A stretch of 23,415 nucleotides of DNA. Source: a virus. The position numbers and the translations under genes are program-made. Positions 1-6,491 of this stretch are shown here, piece after piece; position 1 is the first letter of the stretch; each line of letters opens with the position of its first letter. The notes under the pieces were generated by a model. That model was not told the origin of the DNA, searched no databases, and saw only the letters and a list, made by a program, of their open reading frames with translations. The stretch is from positions 1 through 23,415 of IMG/VR virus record IMGVR_UViG_3300030098_002229; one strand, written 5' to 3'.

Positions 1-1
1 T

Positions 2-1111
2 TCATTAGCAAGTATATTTTTACAAAACAATGGACACATTAGTAGTAGTTTAGGAACTATAAAAGGATTTAGTGCGATTGACGGAACCACAATTACAGGA
101 ACAACATTTACGGGTGTTTCTGGTTCGTTTAGTGAAAACTTAGGTGTAAACACAACCACGCCAGCAGAGGCACTCGAAATAGTTGGTAATGTTAGTGCAA
201 GTGCAAGTGGTTCTTTCTTAAATGTAAATGTTAAAGATAACTTAGAAGTAGAGGGTAAATTTACATTACCTAATATTACAGATGTATCAGCGTCAATTGC
301 ATCAGCAGTCGCTGGTGGTGATGATATGGGTAATCATACAGCAACACAAGATTTAGATATGGACGGAAATGATATATTTGATGTCCAACATATTAGTGGT
401 AGTGGAAACATAAGTGGTAGTGGAGGAAATATCTTAGGATATAAATCAGGTTCTTTTGCTTATGTATCTAGTTCTAATTTAGAATCTAATTTAATTACAT
501 CAAATGATGATTTAAGACTTGATTCATCATTAGATATTATTCTTGACGCAGACGGAGCAGATATAATACTAAAAGACGGTGGAACTGAGTTCGGTAGATT
601 TAAAAGAGACTCTTCTGATTTTATTATAAAATCAATGGGTAATAACAACGATTTAGTATTTAGAGGTAGAGATGATGGTTCAACCATAACTGCACTTACA
701 TTAGATATGTCTGAGGGTGGAAATGCACAATTCTTAAAAAACATATCTGGTTCTCAAATAGAAGCAAGTGGAGATGTAATCGCATTCGGTTCATCAGATA
801 AAAGATTGAAAGATAATATTCAACCAATTGAAAATCCATTAGAAAAAATGGACAAGATTGGTGGTTATACATTTGATTGGAATGAAAAACAAGACGCATA
901 CAAAGGACACGATGTTGGTGTTATCGCACAAGAAATTGAGGAAGTCTTACCAGAATTAGTAACAACTAGAGATACAGGTTATAAAGCCGTTAAGTATGAA
1001 AAGATTGTTCCATTGTTGATAGAAAGTATTAAAGAAAACACAAAGAAAATTAAAGAATTAGAGGAAGAAATCAATCAAATTAATAAAAATTGTGCTTGTT
1101 TGAACAAGTAG
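2..1111 (+). CDS. Tail fibre-like protein, C-terminal part, with S74 intramolecular chaperone (5' end outside window)
   Basis: The frame is open from base 2 to the TAG at 1109-1111, giving 369 visible residues; the true start lies upstream, and the ATG at 326 is only an internal methionine. The first ~260 residues are rich in Gly, Ser, Thr and Asn with repeated GSGNISGSG-like stretches, typical of fibrous trimeric beta-structure. From residue 264 (base 791) the sequence reads SSDKRLKDNI and continues to GVIAQEIEEVLPELV, which is the peptidase S74 chaperone signature. Ser265 and Lys270 have the S-x4-K spacing of the known self-cleavage dyad, so the chain should cut itself just before Ser265 after trimerisation. 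The last ~35 residues are a charged coiled coil. Likely role: fibre or spike for host binding, or another trimeric virion protein. The receptor is unknown. Confidence 0.82.
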   Translation, partial: SLASIFLQNNGHISSSLGTIKGFSAIDGTTITGTTFTGVSGSFSENLGVNTTTPAEALEIVGNVSASASGSFLNVNVKDNLEVEGKFTLPNITDVSASIASAVAGGDDMGNHTATQDLDMDGNDIFDVQHISGSGNISGSGGNILGYKSGSFAYVSSSNLESNLITSNDDLRLDSSLDIILDADGADIILKDGGTEFGRFKRDSSDFIIKSMGNNNDLVFRGRDDGSTITALTLDMSEGGNAQFLKNISGSQIEASGDVIAFGSSDKRLKDNIQPIENPLEKMDKIGGYTFDWNEKQDAYKGHDVGVIAQEIEEVLPELVTTRDTGYKAVKYEKIVPLLIESIKENTKKIKELEEEINQINKNCACLNK

Positions 1112-1114
1112 AAT

Positions 1115-1131
1115 TATATTTATATATAGTA
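1115..1131 (+). promoter_or_regulatory. Candidate phage late promoter (AT-rich motif, copy 1)
   Basis: ATATTTATATATAGTA at 1116-1131 matches 15 of 16 bases of the motif at 1465-1480 upstream of the sheath gene. No TTGACA-like -35 box lies at the usual distance. The motif ends 14 bases before the start codon of the next gene, with AAGGAG between. Promoter function is inferred from repetition and position only. Confidence 0.45.
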
Positions 1132-1145
1132 AATAAGGAGTTATA

Positions 1146-1433
1146 ATGGCAAAAGACAAACAAATAAAATTCACAGAAGAAGAATTAAAATCACTAAATG
1201 ACTTAAGAGATAGTTATTCAAACAATGAATTAGCTTTCGGTAGATTAGAAGTTCAAAGATTAAATTTAGAAAAAACTTTAGATTCAATTAGTGATACAAA
1301 ATTAAGACTAGAACTTGAGTATGCAGAATTACAAAAAGCTGAAAAAGAATTAGTTGATAGTTTTGATGAAAAATATGGTGCGGGTAATTTAGACCCAAAT
1401 ACAGGCGTATTCACACCAATTGAAAATAATTAG
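1146..1433 (+). CDS. Small coiled-coil protein of unknown function
   Basis: 95 residues with a good ribosome site (AAGGAG at 1135-1140) five bases before the ATG. Residues 10-75 are almost entirely charged, helical sequence with regular leucines (for example LEVQRLNLEKTLDSISDTKL), so a long coiled coil is expected. The tail (GAGNLDPNTGVFTPIENN) is Gly/Pro/Asn-rich and probably disordered. There are no cysteines, signal peptide or membrane segment. It lies between a fibre-like gene and the tail sheath, each preceded by the same AT-rich motif, so it is probably expressed late with virion genes. It could be a small structural or assembly factor. I do not recognise the family. Confidence 0.72.
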   Translation: MAKDKQIKFTEEELKSLNDLRDSYSNNELAFGRLEVQRLNLEKTLDSISDTKLRLELEYAELQKAEKELVDSFDEKYGAGNLDPNTGVFTPIENN

Positions 1434-1459
1434 TCCAAGTGAAGCGTTTTGATAATTTT

Positions 1460-1480
1460 GTATAATATTTATACATAGTA
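1460..1480 (+). promoter_or_regulatory. Candidate late promoter of the sheath gene (copy 2)
   Basis: ATATTTATACATAGTA at 1465-1480 matches copy 1 at 15 of 16 positions. It overlaps a perfect dyad GTATAA-TAT-TTATAC (1460-1474) that contains a perfect -10-like TATAAT (1461-1466), but no -35 box. The sheath ATG is 22 bases downstream, preceded by GGGAG. Confidence 0.5.
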
Positions 1481-1502
1481 TTAAAATAATGGGAGAAAAA
1501 AA

Positions 1503-3944
1503 ATGGCTGAAAGAATAGTCAGTCCTGGTGTATTTACCAGTGAAAAAGATTTATCATTCTTACCACAGGGTGTAGGTGAAATTGGAGCAGCATTAATCGG
1601 ACCAACAGATATGGGTCCAGCATTTGTTCCAACTTTAGTTAGAAATTTTGGTGAGTTTAAGAAATTTTTTGGGGATTTAAACGAGGACTTTTACGTTCCT
1701 TTTACAGCAAAGGAATATTTAAGAAATGCAGGAGCAGTTACGATTGTTCGTGTATTAGGTATAAACGGATACAAGAACGACAATATTTCAATTATGATGA
1801 GTGGTTCAACAAAACAATCAGCTGACTTAGGAAGTAGAGTAGTAGCTATACTAAAACCTTCAAAAGCAGCAGGTGGTGTAGCAAATAATCAAGTAACAGA
1901 ATTAAGTTTAGCAGGACCAACAAGTTGTTCGTTCGTGGGTGGAGATGGAGAAACTTCTTCATCGGCACTTTCAACAATACAAATAGGACCTGACGACACT
2001 CAATTTGCATTCTCAATGGAAACTGGTTCAGCAAACTATATTGAAAATGTATTTAGCACTGACCCACAAGATACAAACAACATTGTATACTTAGCAGCAA
2101 ACTATAAATCAATACAATCACAATTTGGATTGACTACAAGTTTACCATTAAGTATGAGTCTTGCAAGTGGTAGTGATGACTTTACAACAGATTACTCAGT
2201 GGCAACAACACCATTTATTCAATCACAGTTGATTAATTCTAAAAGAACAAATTTATTTAAAGTAAATACTCGTTCACACGGAACTAACCTTAATTCAAAA
2301 TACAAAATTGGTATTTCTGATGTTAGAGAAGCGGCAGATGTGCCTGGTTCAGACTTTGGTGATTTTACACTAACCGTACAGATTAATAATCCAGGTGAGT
2401 CAAATGATGGAGATATATTAGAAACATTCAATTTCTTAAGTCTTGATGAAAATGCAGACAATTACTTCGTAAGAGAAATTGGTGATAAATTTACAACTAT
2501 TGATTCAAATGGTAATCTAACCAACAATGGTGATTTTCCAAATAAATCTGCATACATTTTCATTAGTGATTTCGCTAATACAAAAGGTATGTCAGAAGCA
2601 TTGGTTCCAATGGGATTCGGTGAAGTGTTTCAACCATTCGGTAGTTCAGGTAATTCATCTTTTTCTTACAATGGGACCTTAGCACTGACTGGTTCAGATG
2701 CTTATCAAAATGAACACCAACCATCCGCTTCATTTAAAATAAACCAATTGAATGACTTAGGTCAATATGATGAAAATGTTTTCTATGGATTTGATTTCAG
2801 TAATGATGACAGTAAACAATATTTACAACCATTAGCTGCAAATTCAGAAACAGGTTCAAATGTTCCTTTTTCACTTGAAAATATGTTAGGAGACAATAAC
2901 GCTCCAGGAGCAACAAATTCTGACGCAACTGAAAATGTAACATTAGCACTTTCAAATGTTAAACAAAGAAAGTTCTTAGTTCCTTTCCAAGGCGGTTTTG
3001 ATGGATTGAATCCAGCGGTTGATAGAAAAAGTGGAACAAATATCACAGGCACTAATACACAAGGATTTGACTTAGATGAATTAACATCAAGTGGTTCAAT
3101 AGCTTACATTAGAGCGATTAACGCAATAAGTAATCCTGATGAATTTGATATTAATTTATTGTCAACACCAGGTGTTGTTCACGAGTTTCACGATTCAGTA
3201 ACTAATCACGCTATTACAAAAATGGAAAATAGAGCCGACGCATTCTATATTATGGATGGTTCTCGTTGGGGTCGTTCCATTGATAACGCGGTTAATGATA
3301 TCAAATCATTAGATTCAAACTATGTAGCAACATATTATCCTTGGGTAAAAATATCAGACCCAGCGTTTAATAAACCAACTTGGGTTCCACCATCAGTGGT
3401 AATGCCAGGTGTATACGCTAAATCAGACTCACTATCACACGAATGGTTCGCACCAGCAGGTTTAAATCGTGGTGGTTTGACAAGTGTAATTGAAACAAAA
3501 GGTCATTTAACTCATAATGAAAGAGATACATTGTATGAAAATCGTATCAATCCAATCGCACAATTCCCAGCACAGGGTGTTGTAGTGTTTGGACAGAAAA
3601 CACTTCAAGGAAAACCAAGTGCATTGGACAGAGTTAATGTAAGAAGATTGTTGATTAGAGTTCGTAAATTTATCGCATCTACTTCAAGATTCTTAGTCTT
3701 TGAACAAAACACAACAACAACAAGAAATCGTTTCTTGAACATTGTGAATCCGTTCTTAGAACAAGTCCAAGCAAATTCAGGATTATCAGCGTTTAGGGTG
3801 GTGATGGATGAATCAAACAACACACCAGATGTTGTGGATAGAAACCAACTAGTAGGACAGATATTCCTACAACCAACCAGAACAGCTGAGTTCATAGTCT
3901 TAGATTTTGTAGTCCAACCTTCAGGTGCAGCATTTGCAGACTAA
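1503..3944 (+). CDS. gp18: Contractile tail sheath protein (T4 gp18-like)
   Basis: 813 residues. The N-terminus (MAERIVSPGVFTSEKDLS, then GAALIGPTDMGPAF) is the typical start of phage sheath subunits. Residues ~627-680 (PPSVVMPGVYAKSD, then HEWFAPAGLNRGG) and ~683-813 (NPIAQFPAQGVVVFGQKTL to the end) are the conserved sheath core and C-terminal domain that link neighbouring subunits. The middle, roughly residues 95-500, is Gly/Ser/Asn-rich and looks like inserted surface domains. T4 gp18 is 659 residues, so this protein is long. Sheath rings surround the tube and contract to drive DNA delivery. GGGAG sits just before the ATG. A strong terminator follows, so the gene probably forms its own transcript end rather than reading on to the tube gene. 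Confidence 0.95.
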   Translation: MAERIVSPGVFTSEKDLSFLPQGVGEIGAALIGPTDMGPAFVPTLVRNFGEFKKFFGDLNEDFYVPFTAKEYLRNAGAVTIVRVLGINGYKNDNISIMMSGSTKQSADLGSRVVAILKPSKAAGGVANNQVTELSLAGPTSCSFVGGDGETSSSALSTIQIGPDDTQFAFSMETGSANYIENVFSTDPQDTNNIVYLAANYKSIQSQFGLTTSLPLSMSLASGSDDFTTDYSVATTPFIQSQLINSKRTNLFKVNTRSHGTNLNSKYKIGISDVREAADVPGSDFGDFTLTVQINNPGESNDGDILETFNFLSLDENADNYFVREIGDKFTTIDSNGNLTNNGDFPNKSAYIFISDFANTKGMSEALVPMGFGEVFQPFGSSGNSSFSYNGTLALTGSDAYQNEHQPSASFKINQLNDLGQYDENVFYGFDFSNDDSKQYLQPLAANSETGSNVPFSLENMLGDNNAPGATNSDATENVTLALSNVKQRKFLVPFQGGFDGLNPAVDRKSGTNITGTNTQGFDLDELTSSGSIAYIRAINAISNPDEFDINLLSTPGVVHEFHDSVTNHAITKMENRADAFYIMDGSRWGRSIDNAVNDIKSLDSNYVATYYPWVKISDPAFNKPTWVPPSVVMPGVYAKSDSLSHEWFAPAGLNRGGLTSVIETKGHLTHNERDTLYENRINPIAQFPAQGVVVFGQKTLQGKPSALDRVNVRRLLIRVRKFIASTSRFLVFEQNTTTTRNRFLNIVNPFLEQVQANSGLSAFRVVMDESNNTPDVVDRNQLVGQIFLQPTRTAEFIVLDFVVQPSGAAFAD

Positions 3945-3975
3945 AAGTTGAAACTATAAATCAATACAAGATAAG

Positions 3976-4004
3976 AAAAACCCCCGAGATTTCGGGGGTT
4001 TTTT
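3976..4004. terminator. Strong terminator after the sheath gene, usable from both sides
   Basis: Perfect stem CCCCCGA (3981-3987) / TCGGGGG (3992-3998) with loop GATT, flanked by five A on the left and six T on the right, so it can end transcription from either strand. It separates the sheath gene from the convergent minus-strand gene at 4130-4552. Confidence 0.92.
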
Positions 4005-4031
4005 GTGTAATGGGAACAAAGTAAATTTTGA

Positions 4032-4118
4032 GAGTTTAACCACCTAACTCACAAGGGTTGTTTCTAATATCGTGAAACCCTACATAACCCATTCGGTTCC
4101 AAATATGTAGTCACCGAA
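4032..4118. other. Structured non-coding segment with possible H-type pseudoknot (3' region of the minus-strand gene)
   Basis: No gene fits between the terminator and the end of the minus-strand gene. Read on the + strand, the segment holds GAGTT/AACTC (4032-4036/4046-4050), GTTTC/GAAAC (4060-4064/4074-4078) and CTACATA/TATGTAG (4080-4086/4104-4110). The loop of the last stem contains TTCGGT (4092-4097), exactly complementary to ACCGAA two bases beyond the stem (4113-4118), which is an H-type pseudoknot arrangement. The pairings exist on either strand. The only visible promoter would transcribe it on the minus strand, as a 3' untranslated region ending at the shared terminator. Confidence 0.5.
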
Positions 4119-4129
4119 AACCCACAAAA

Positions 4130-4552
4130 CTACTTAGGATAAATAGCGAATGTATCAGCGTATTCAGCCAAACAATTTCTTTGACTTCTTACATAACCAT
4201 ATTGTGGCTTACTACAACCACGATACCTAATTCTAAAACCACCAGTTTTCATTATATTTCTAATAACTGGATTATATCTAAATCTCATAGGAATACCTTT
4301 ATATAAAGCGACTTCATTATAGTTATCGTTCGTATAATTTTCAAGATTTAAATTTGGTTGATTAGCATTTGCTTCATATAATTCCATAGGATTATGAGCA
4401 TATCTATAATGAGTAATAGTAAATGTTCCGTTTTCTACATACTCACCAGCGTCATTATAATACCCATAGTTATTTGGTATTTCTCTAGTTACCAAAGTAT
4501 CTTGGTAATCTCTCATATAAATACCTTCAGTATCAGTCGTTATTTCAATCAT
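4130..4552 (-). CDS. Unknown 140-residue protein in an inverted single-gene island
   Basis: This is the only convincing minus-strand gene. I start it at ATG 4550-4552 (protein begins MIEITTDTEG) because AAGGA lies six bases upstream (4559-4563). The in-frame start at 4576 would fall almost on the predicted transcription start. The protein is rich in Tyr, Asn and Arg with a basic C-terminal third (MRFRYNP, FRIRYRGCSKPQYGYVRSQ) and two cysteines; it has no membrane segment or signal peptide. I do not recognise the family. It has its own host-type promoter, nearly identical to the one before the RNA at 17471, and a terminator shared with the sheath gene. This suggests early expression, independent of the late genes around it, as for an inserted accessory gene ('moron') or host-takeover factor. 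That role is inference. Confidence 0.8.
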   Translation of the reverse strand: MIEITTDTEGIYMRDYQDTLVTREIPNNYGYYNDAGEYVENGTFTITHYRYAHNPMELYEANANQPNLNLENYTNDNYNEVALYKGIPMRFRYNPVIRNIMKTGGFRIRYRGCSKPQYGYVRSQRNCLAEYADTFAIYPK

Positions 4553-4584
4553 ATTTTTTCCTTTATTTCTTATCATTACACTAC

Positions 4585-4613
4585 AATATAATAATACTAT
4601 TTGTAAAAGTCAA
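4585..4613 (-). promoter_or_regulatory. Host sigma70-type promoter for the minus-strand gene
   Basis: On the minus strand: TTGACT (4613-4608), 17-base spacer, TATATT (4590-4585), then GTAGTGTAA. The predicted start is near 4578. The whole element, including an A-run and AAGC before the -35 and TTTACAAATA in the spacer, closely matches the promoter at 17436-17464. Confidence 0.82.
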
Positions 4614-4628
4614 GCTTTTTTTTAAAAA

Positions 4629-4661
4629 AACTTCAAAAAAACTTCTAAAAAGATATTAAAC
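4629..4661 (+). repeat. Paired AACTTC repeats with TATTAAAC, shared with the RNR upstream region
   Basis: AACTTCAAA (4629-4637) and AACTTCTAA (4640-4648) start 11 bases apart and are followed by TATTAAAC (4654-4661). The same elements occur at 22975-23032 before the ribonucleotide reductase gene, there 23 bases apart. They may be protein-binding sites, for example for a phage transcription activator. Confidence 0.4.
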
Positions 4662-4686
4662 AGAGTATTCACTTTTTTTGGTTTTG

Positions 4687-4709
4687 TTATATTTATTAAT
4701 GTAATATAA
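4687..4709 (+). promoter_or_regulatory. Candidate late promoter of the tail-tube operon (copy 3)
   Basis: ATATTTATTAATGTA (4689-4703) shares 13 bases exactly with 6463-6475 and differs by one base from 18380-18394. Inverted arms TTATATT (4687-4693) and AATATAA (4703-4709) flank it. There is no clear -35 box. The tube start is 25 bases downstream of the dyad. Confidence 0.5.
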
Positions 4710-4734
4710 AAAAATTCTTTATAGGAGAAAGAAA

Positions 4735-5226
4735 GTGGCTGAATTACTAGACCCAAATGATATATTTTTTACGCCGTTTGAACCGAAAACAAAAAATCGT
4801 TTCGTTATGTATATTGGCGATATACCCGCATACTTAGTTAAAACTATGAACAGACCGAGTATAACATTTGAAGAAGTTGAAATAAACCATATAAATGTTA
4901 AAAGATATGTTAAAGGTAAAGGAGCTTGGAATACTTTAGAAGTGACTTTATATGACCCAATCGTTCCGAGTGGAGCACAAGCAGTTATGGAGTGGGTTAG
5001 ATTACACCACGAATCCGTAACAGGTCGTGACGGATATTCAGACTTCTATAAAAAAGACATTACATTTAATGTATTAGGGCCGGTCGGTGATAAGGTTGAA
5101 GAGTGGGTATTGAAAGGTGCTATGATTCAAGAAGCAAATTTCAATGATTTAGACTACGCAAACGGAACAGATGTAGTTGACATTACTTTAACACTAAGAT
5201 ACGACTACGCAATACTACAATTCTAA
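4735..5226 (+). CDS. gp19: Tail tube protein (T4 gp19-like)
   Basis: 163 residues, the same length as T4 gp19. It starts with GTG at 4735 after ATAGGAG. Recognisable tube-family stretches are PKTKNRFVMYIGDIPAYLVKT (shortened here to its key part, NRFVMYIG), the central LEVTLYDPIVPSGAQAVMEW, and the C-terminal VDITLTLRYDYAILQ. These build the beta-sandwich that stacks as hexameric rings inside the sheath and forms the DNA channel. It is the first gene of the tail operon and follows a candidate late promoter. The next gene begins 10 bases after the stop, so the two should be cotranscribed. Confidence 0.93.
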   Translation: MAELLDPNDIFFTPFEPKTKNRFVMYIGDIPAYLVKTMNRPSITFEEVEINHINVKRYVKGKGAWNTLEVTLYDPIVPSGAQAVMEWVRLHHESVTGRDGYSDFYKKDITFNVLGPVGDKVEEWVLKGAMIQEANFNDLDYANGTDVVDITLTLRYDYAILQF

Positions 5227-5236
5227 GGAGAAAGTT

Positions 5237-5452
5237 ATGTGGGCAATATTTAAAGACAATAATGAATACAACGAGAAATCAATAATTGGTTTCGGTGCAT
5301 TCACAGTAATGGTTTTATTTGCATTTGCAGATGTTGTTACTGGACTTATGGGTAAAGATTTAGTTATCAATGATGTGGTATACAATTCTTTCCTATTCAC
5401 TACATTAGGTAGTTTCGGTATCGCAGGTGCAGAAAAAGTTTTAAAAAAATAA
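5237..5452 (+). CDS. Small two-helix membrane protein, possible holin-like protein
   Basis: 71 residues with a strong ribosome site (AAGGAG) just before the ATG and a 10-base gap after the tube gene. Residues 16-37 and 47-65 form two hydrophobic helices joined by a short polar turn (KDLVIND); the N-terminus is polar and the C-terminus ends in Lys (KVLKK), a topology with both ends in the cytoplasm. Small size, two membrane helices and a charged tail are compatible with a holin or other inner-membrane phage protein, but no lysis enzyme is visible nearby and the placement inside tail genes is unusual for a holin. A role in tail or DNA-delivery contact with the membrane is equally open. Confidence 0.75.
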   Translation: MWAIFKDNNEYNEKSIIGFGAFTVMVLFAFADVVTGLMGKDLVINDVVYNSFLFTTLGSFGIAGAEKVLKK

Positions 5453-5455
5453 TAG

Positions 5456-5476
5456 TTATTAATTCATATTAATCAA
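5456..5476 (+). promoter_or_regulatory. Weak copy of the TTATTAAT promoter-like motif
   Basis: TTATTAAT (5456-5463) followed by ATCAAGG (5472-5478) resembles the end of the SSB upstream motif (TTATTAATGTATCAAGG, 18384-18400) but is interrupted. It lies in the 37-base gap before the gp26-like gene. This may be chance in AT-rich DNA. Confidence 0.2.
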
Positions 5477-5489
5477 GGAGTAAAACAAA

Positions 5490-6263
5490 ATGGCTGAAAA
5501 TCAGTATGGATTTCCTACTGAAGTTCTATCTTTACCATCACAGGGATTATTATATCCCGAAGATAGTCCTTTGCGTAGTGGAACAATAGATGTCAAATAT
5601 ATGACAGCAAAAGAGGAAGATATTCTAACTTCTACAAACCTTATACAAAAAGGTTTGGTGATAGATAAATTATTAGAATCAGTGGTGGTTCAACAAGGTA
5701 TTGATATAGATGATTTATTAATCGGTGACAAAAATGCACTTATGGTTGGAACTCGTATTTTAGGATACGGAAAAGAATACCGAACAAGAATAATGAATCC
5801 GGATACAAATGAGTATGAGGAAACCACAATAGACTTAACACAATTTAATCATAAAAAAATTGATGTTGAATCATATAAAAATGGTAATTTATTTTCATAT
5901 ACTTTACCAAATTCAAAACGAGTCGTTGAATTTAAATTAATGACTGGTCTTGATGAGAAAAATATTAAACAACAATTAAAAGACTATGAGAAAGCAGCTG
6001 AATTGACAGGTGTTTCAAATGAATTAACAACACGATTAAAATATCAAATTCAATCAGTTGACGGAAATAAAGAACAATCATTTATAGAAAACTTTGTTGA
6101 TAATGAATTTTTAGCTCTTGATACAAAAGCTTACAGAAAATATTATGGTGAGATATCGCCTGATATTGATATGATTTTTGATTTCACAACCAAAGACGGA
6201 AAAACAATAAAGGTGGACGTCCCACTTGGGATTGACTTTTTTTGGCCAGCCGGCGACAAATAG
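5490..6263 (+). CDS. gp26: Baseplate/tail assembly chaperone (T4 gp26-like)
   Basis: 257 residues with a good AAGGAG site. The start FPTEVLSLPSQGLLYPEDSP, followed by SGTIDVKYMTAKEEDILTS and LVIDKLLESVVV, is the hallmark of the T4 gp26 baseplate-hub family (Pfam T4_baseplate). Residues 80-100 (LIGDKNALMVGTRILGYGKEY) continue the same family pattern. It lies between the tube and tape-measure genes, where other phages encode tail-assembly chaperones. Its stop codon TAG (6261-6263) lies inside the loop of a GC-rich hairpin that follows a run of seven T, and the downstream gp51-like frame overlaps it. A longer fusion product by frameshifting is therefore likely (see the site at 6237-6270). Confidence 0.85.
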   Translation: MAENQYGFPTEVLSLPSQGLLYPEDSPLRSGTIDVKYMTAKEEDILTSTNLIQKGLVIDKLLESVVVQQGIDIDDLLIGDKNALMVGTRILGYGKEYRTRIMNPDTNEYEETTIDLTQFNHKKIDVESYKNGNLFSYTLPNSKRVVEFKLMTGLDEKNIKQQLKDYEKAAELTGVSNELTTRLKYQIQSVDGNKEQSFIENFVDNEFLALDTKAYRKYYGEISPDIDMIFDFTTKDGKTIKVDVPLGIDFFWPAGDK

Positions 6264-6459
6264 GCCGGCTATTCACGAAGAAATCTTCAACATCGCCTAT
6301 TATGGAAATGGATTTACACATTCAGAAATCTACAATATGCCACTACCTTTGAGAAGGTTCTATGCTGAAAAACTCATCTCAGCTAAGTCAAAAGAAAAAG
6401 AAGCATTAGATAAATCTATGAAAAAATCTAACTCTCAAAGATTCCAAAAATCTAATTAA
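6226..6459 (+). CDS. gp51: gp51-like tail assembly protein, probably made as a frameshift fusion to the gp26-like protein
   Basis: 77 residues if counted from TTG 6226; the distinctive part is IHEEIFNIAYYGNGFTHSEI followed by YNMPLPLRRFYAEKLISAK, which resembles T4 gp51-type proteins next to gene 26. The C-terminus is Lys/Ser-rich. There is no ATG before the conserved part: the first in-frame ATG (6338) is inside it. Two routes are possible. One is a +1 or -2 shift at the T run (6237-6243) from the upstream gene, giving a fused protein. The other is initiation at TTG 6226, for which AAAGGTGG (6209-6216) is suitably placed. In either case the reading frame is real, given the conserved motif and matching codon use. 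Confidence 0.8.
   Translation: MGLTFFGQPATNRPAIHEEIFNIAYYGNGFTHSEIYNMPLPLRRFYAEKLISAKSKEKEALDKSMKKSNSQRFQKSN
6237..6270 (+). promoter_or_regulatory. Candidate programmed +1/-2 ribosomal frameshift signal
   Basis: Seven T (6237-6243, read TTT TTT T in the upstream frame) are followed after four bases by a perfect 7-bp stem AGCCGGC (6248-6254) / GCCGGCT (6264-6270). The 9-base loop contains the zero-frame stop TAG (6261-6263). The stem is all but one pair G-C on each side, striking in this AT-rich genome. The downstream conserved frame is +1 relative to the upstream one, reachable by +1 or -2, not -1. Confidence 0.65.
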
Positions 6460-6462
6460 TTG

Positions 6463-6477
6463 ATATTTATTAATGAA
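6463..6477 (+). promoter_or_regulatory. Candidate late promoter (copy 4)
   Basis: ATATTTATTAATG (6463-6475) is identical over 13 bases to copy 3 before the tail-tube gene. TTTATT-AATG-AATAAA (6466-6481) forms a perfect dyad. It lies in the 32-base gap before the gene at 6492 and would start a transcript only a few bases from that ATG. Confidence 0.42.
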
Positions 6478-6491
6478 TAAACACATACATT

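Noticed and set aside
326-1111. Start of the fibre-like gene at ATG 326
   Set aside because: The same frame is open back to the window edge with the same Gly/Ser/Thr-rich composition, and there is no ribosome site before 326.
4553-4576. Longer start of the minus-strand gene at 4576
   Set aside because: It would begin within about two bases of the predicted transcription start and lacks a ribosome site; ATG 4552 has AAGGA at the right distance.
4394-4591. Plus-strand open frame of 65 codons
   Set aside because: It is the antisense shadow of the minus-strand gene, which has a proper promoter, ribosome site and terminator.
6242-6355. A -1 frameshift product at the T run
   Set aside because: The -1 frame ends at a TGA within ~110 bases and encodes nothing like a gp51 protein; the conserved frame is +1/-2.
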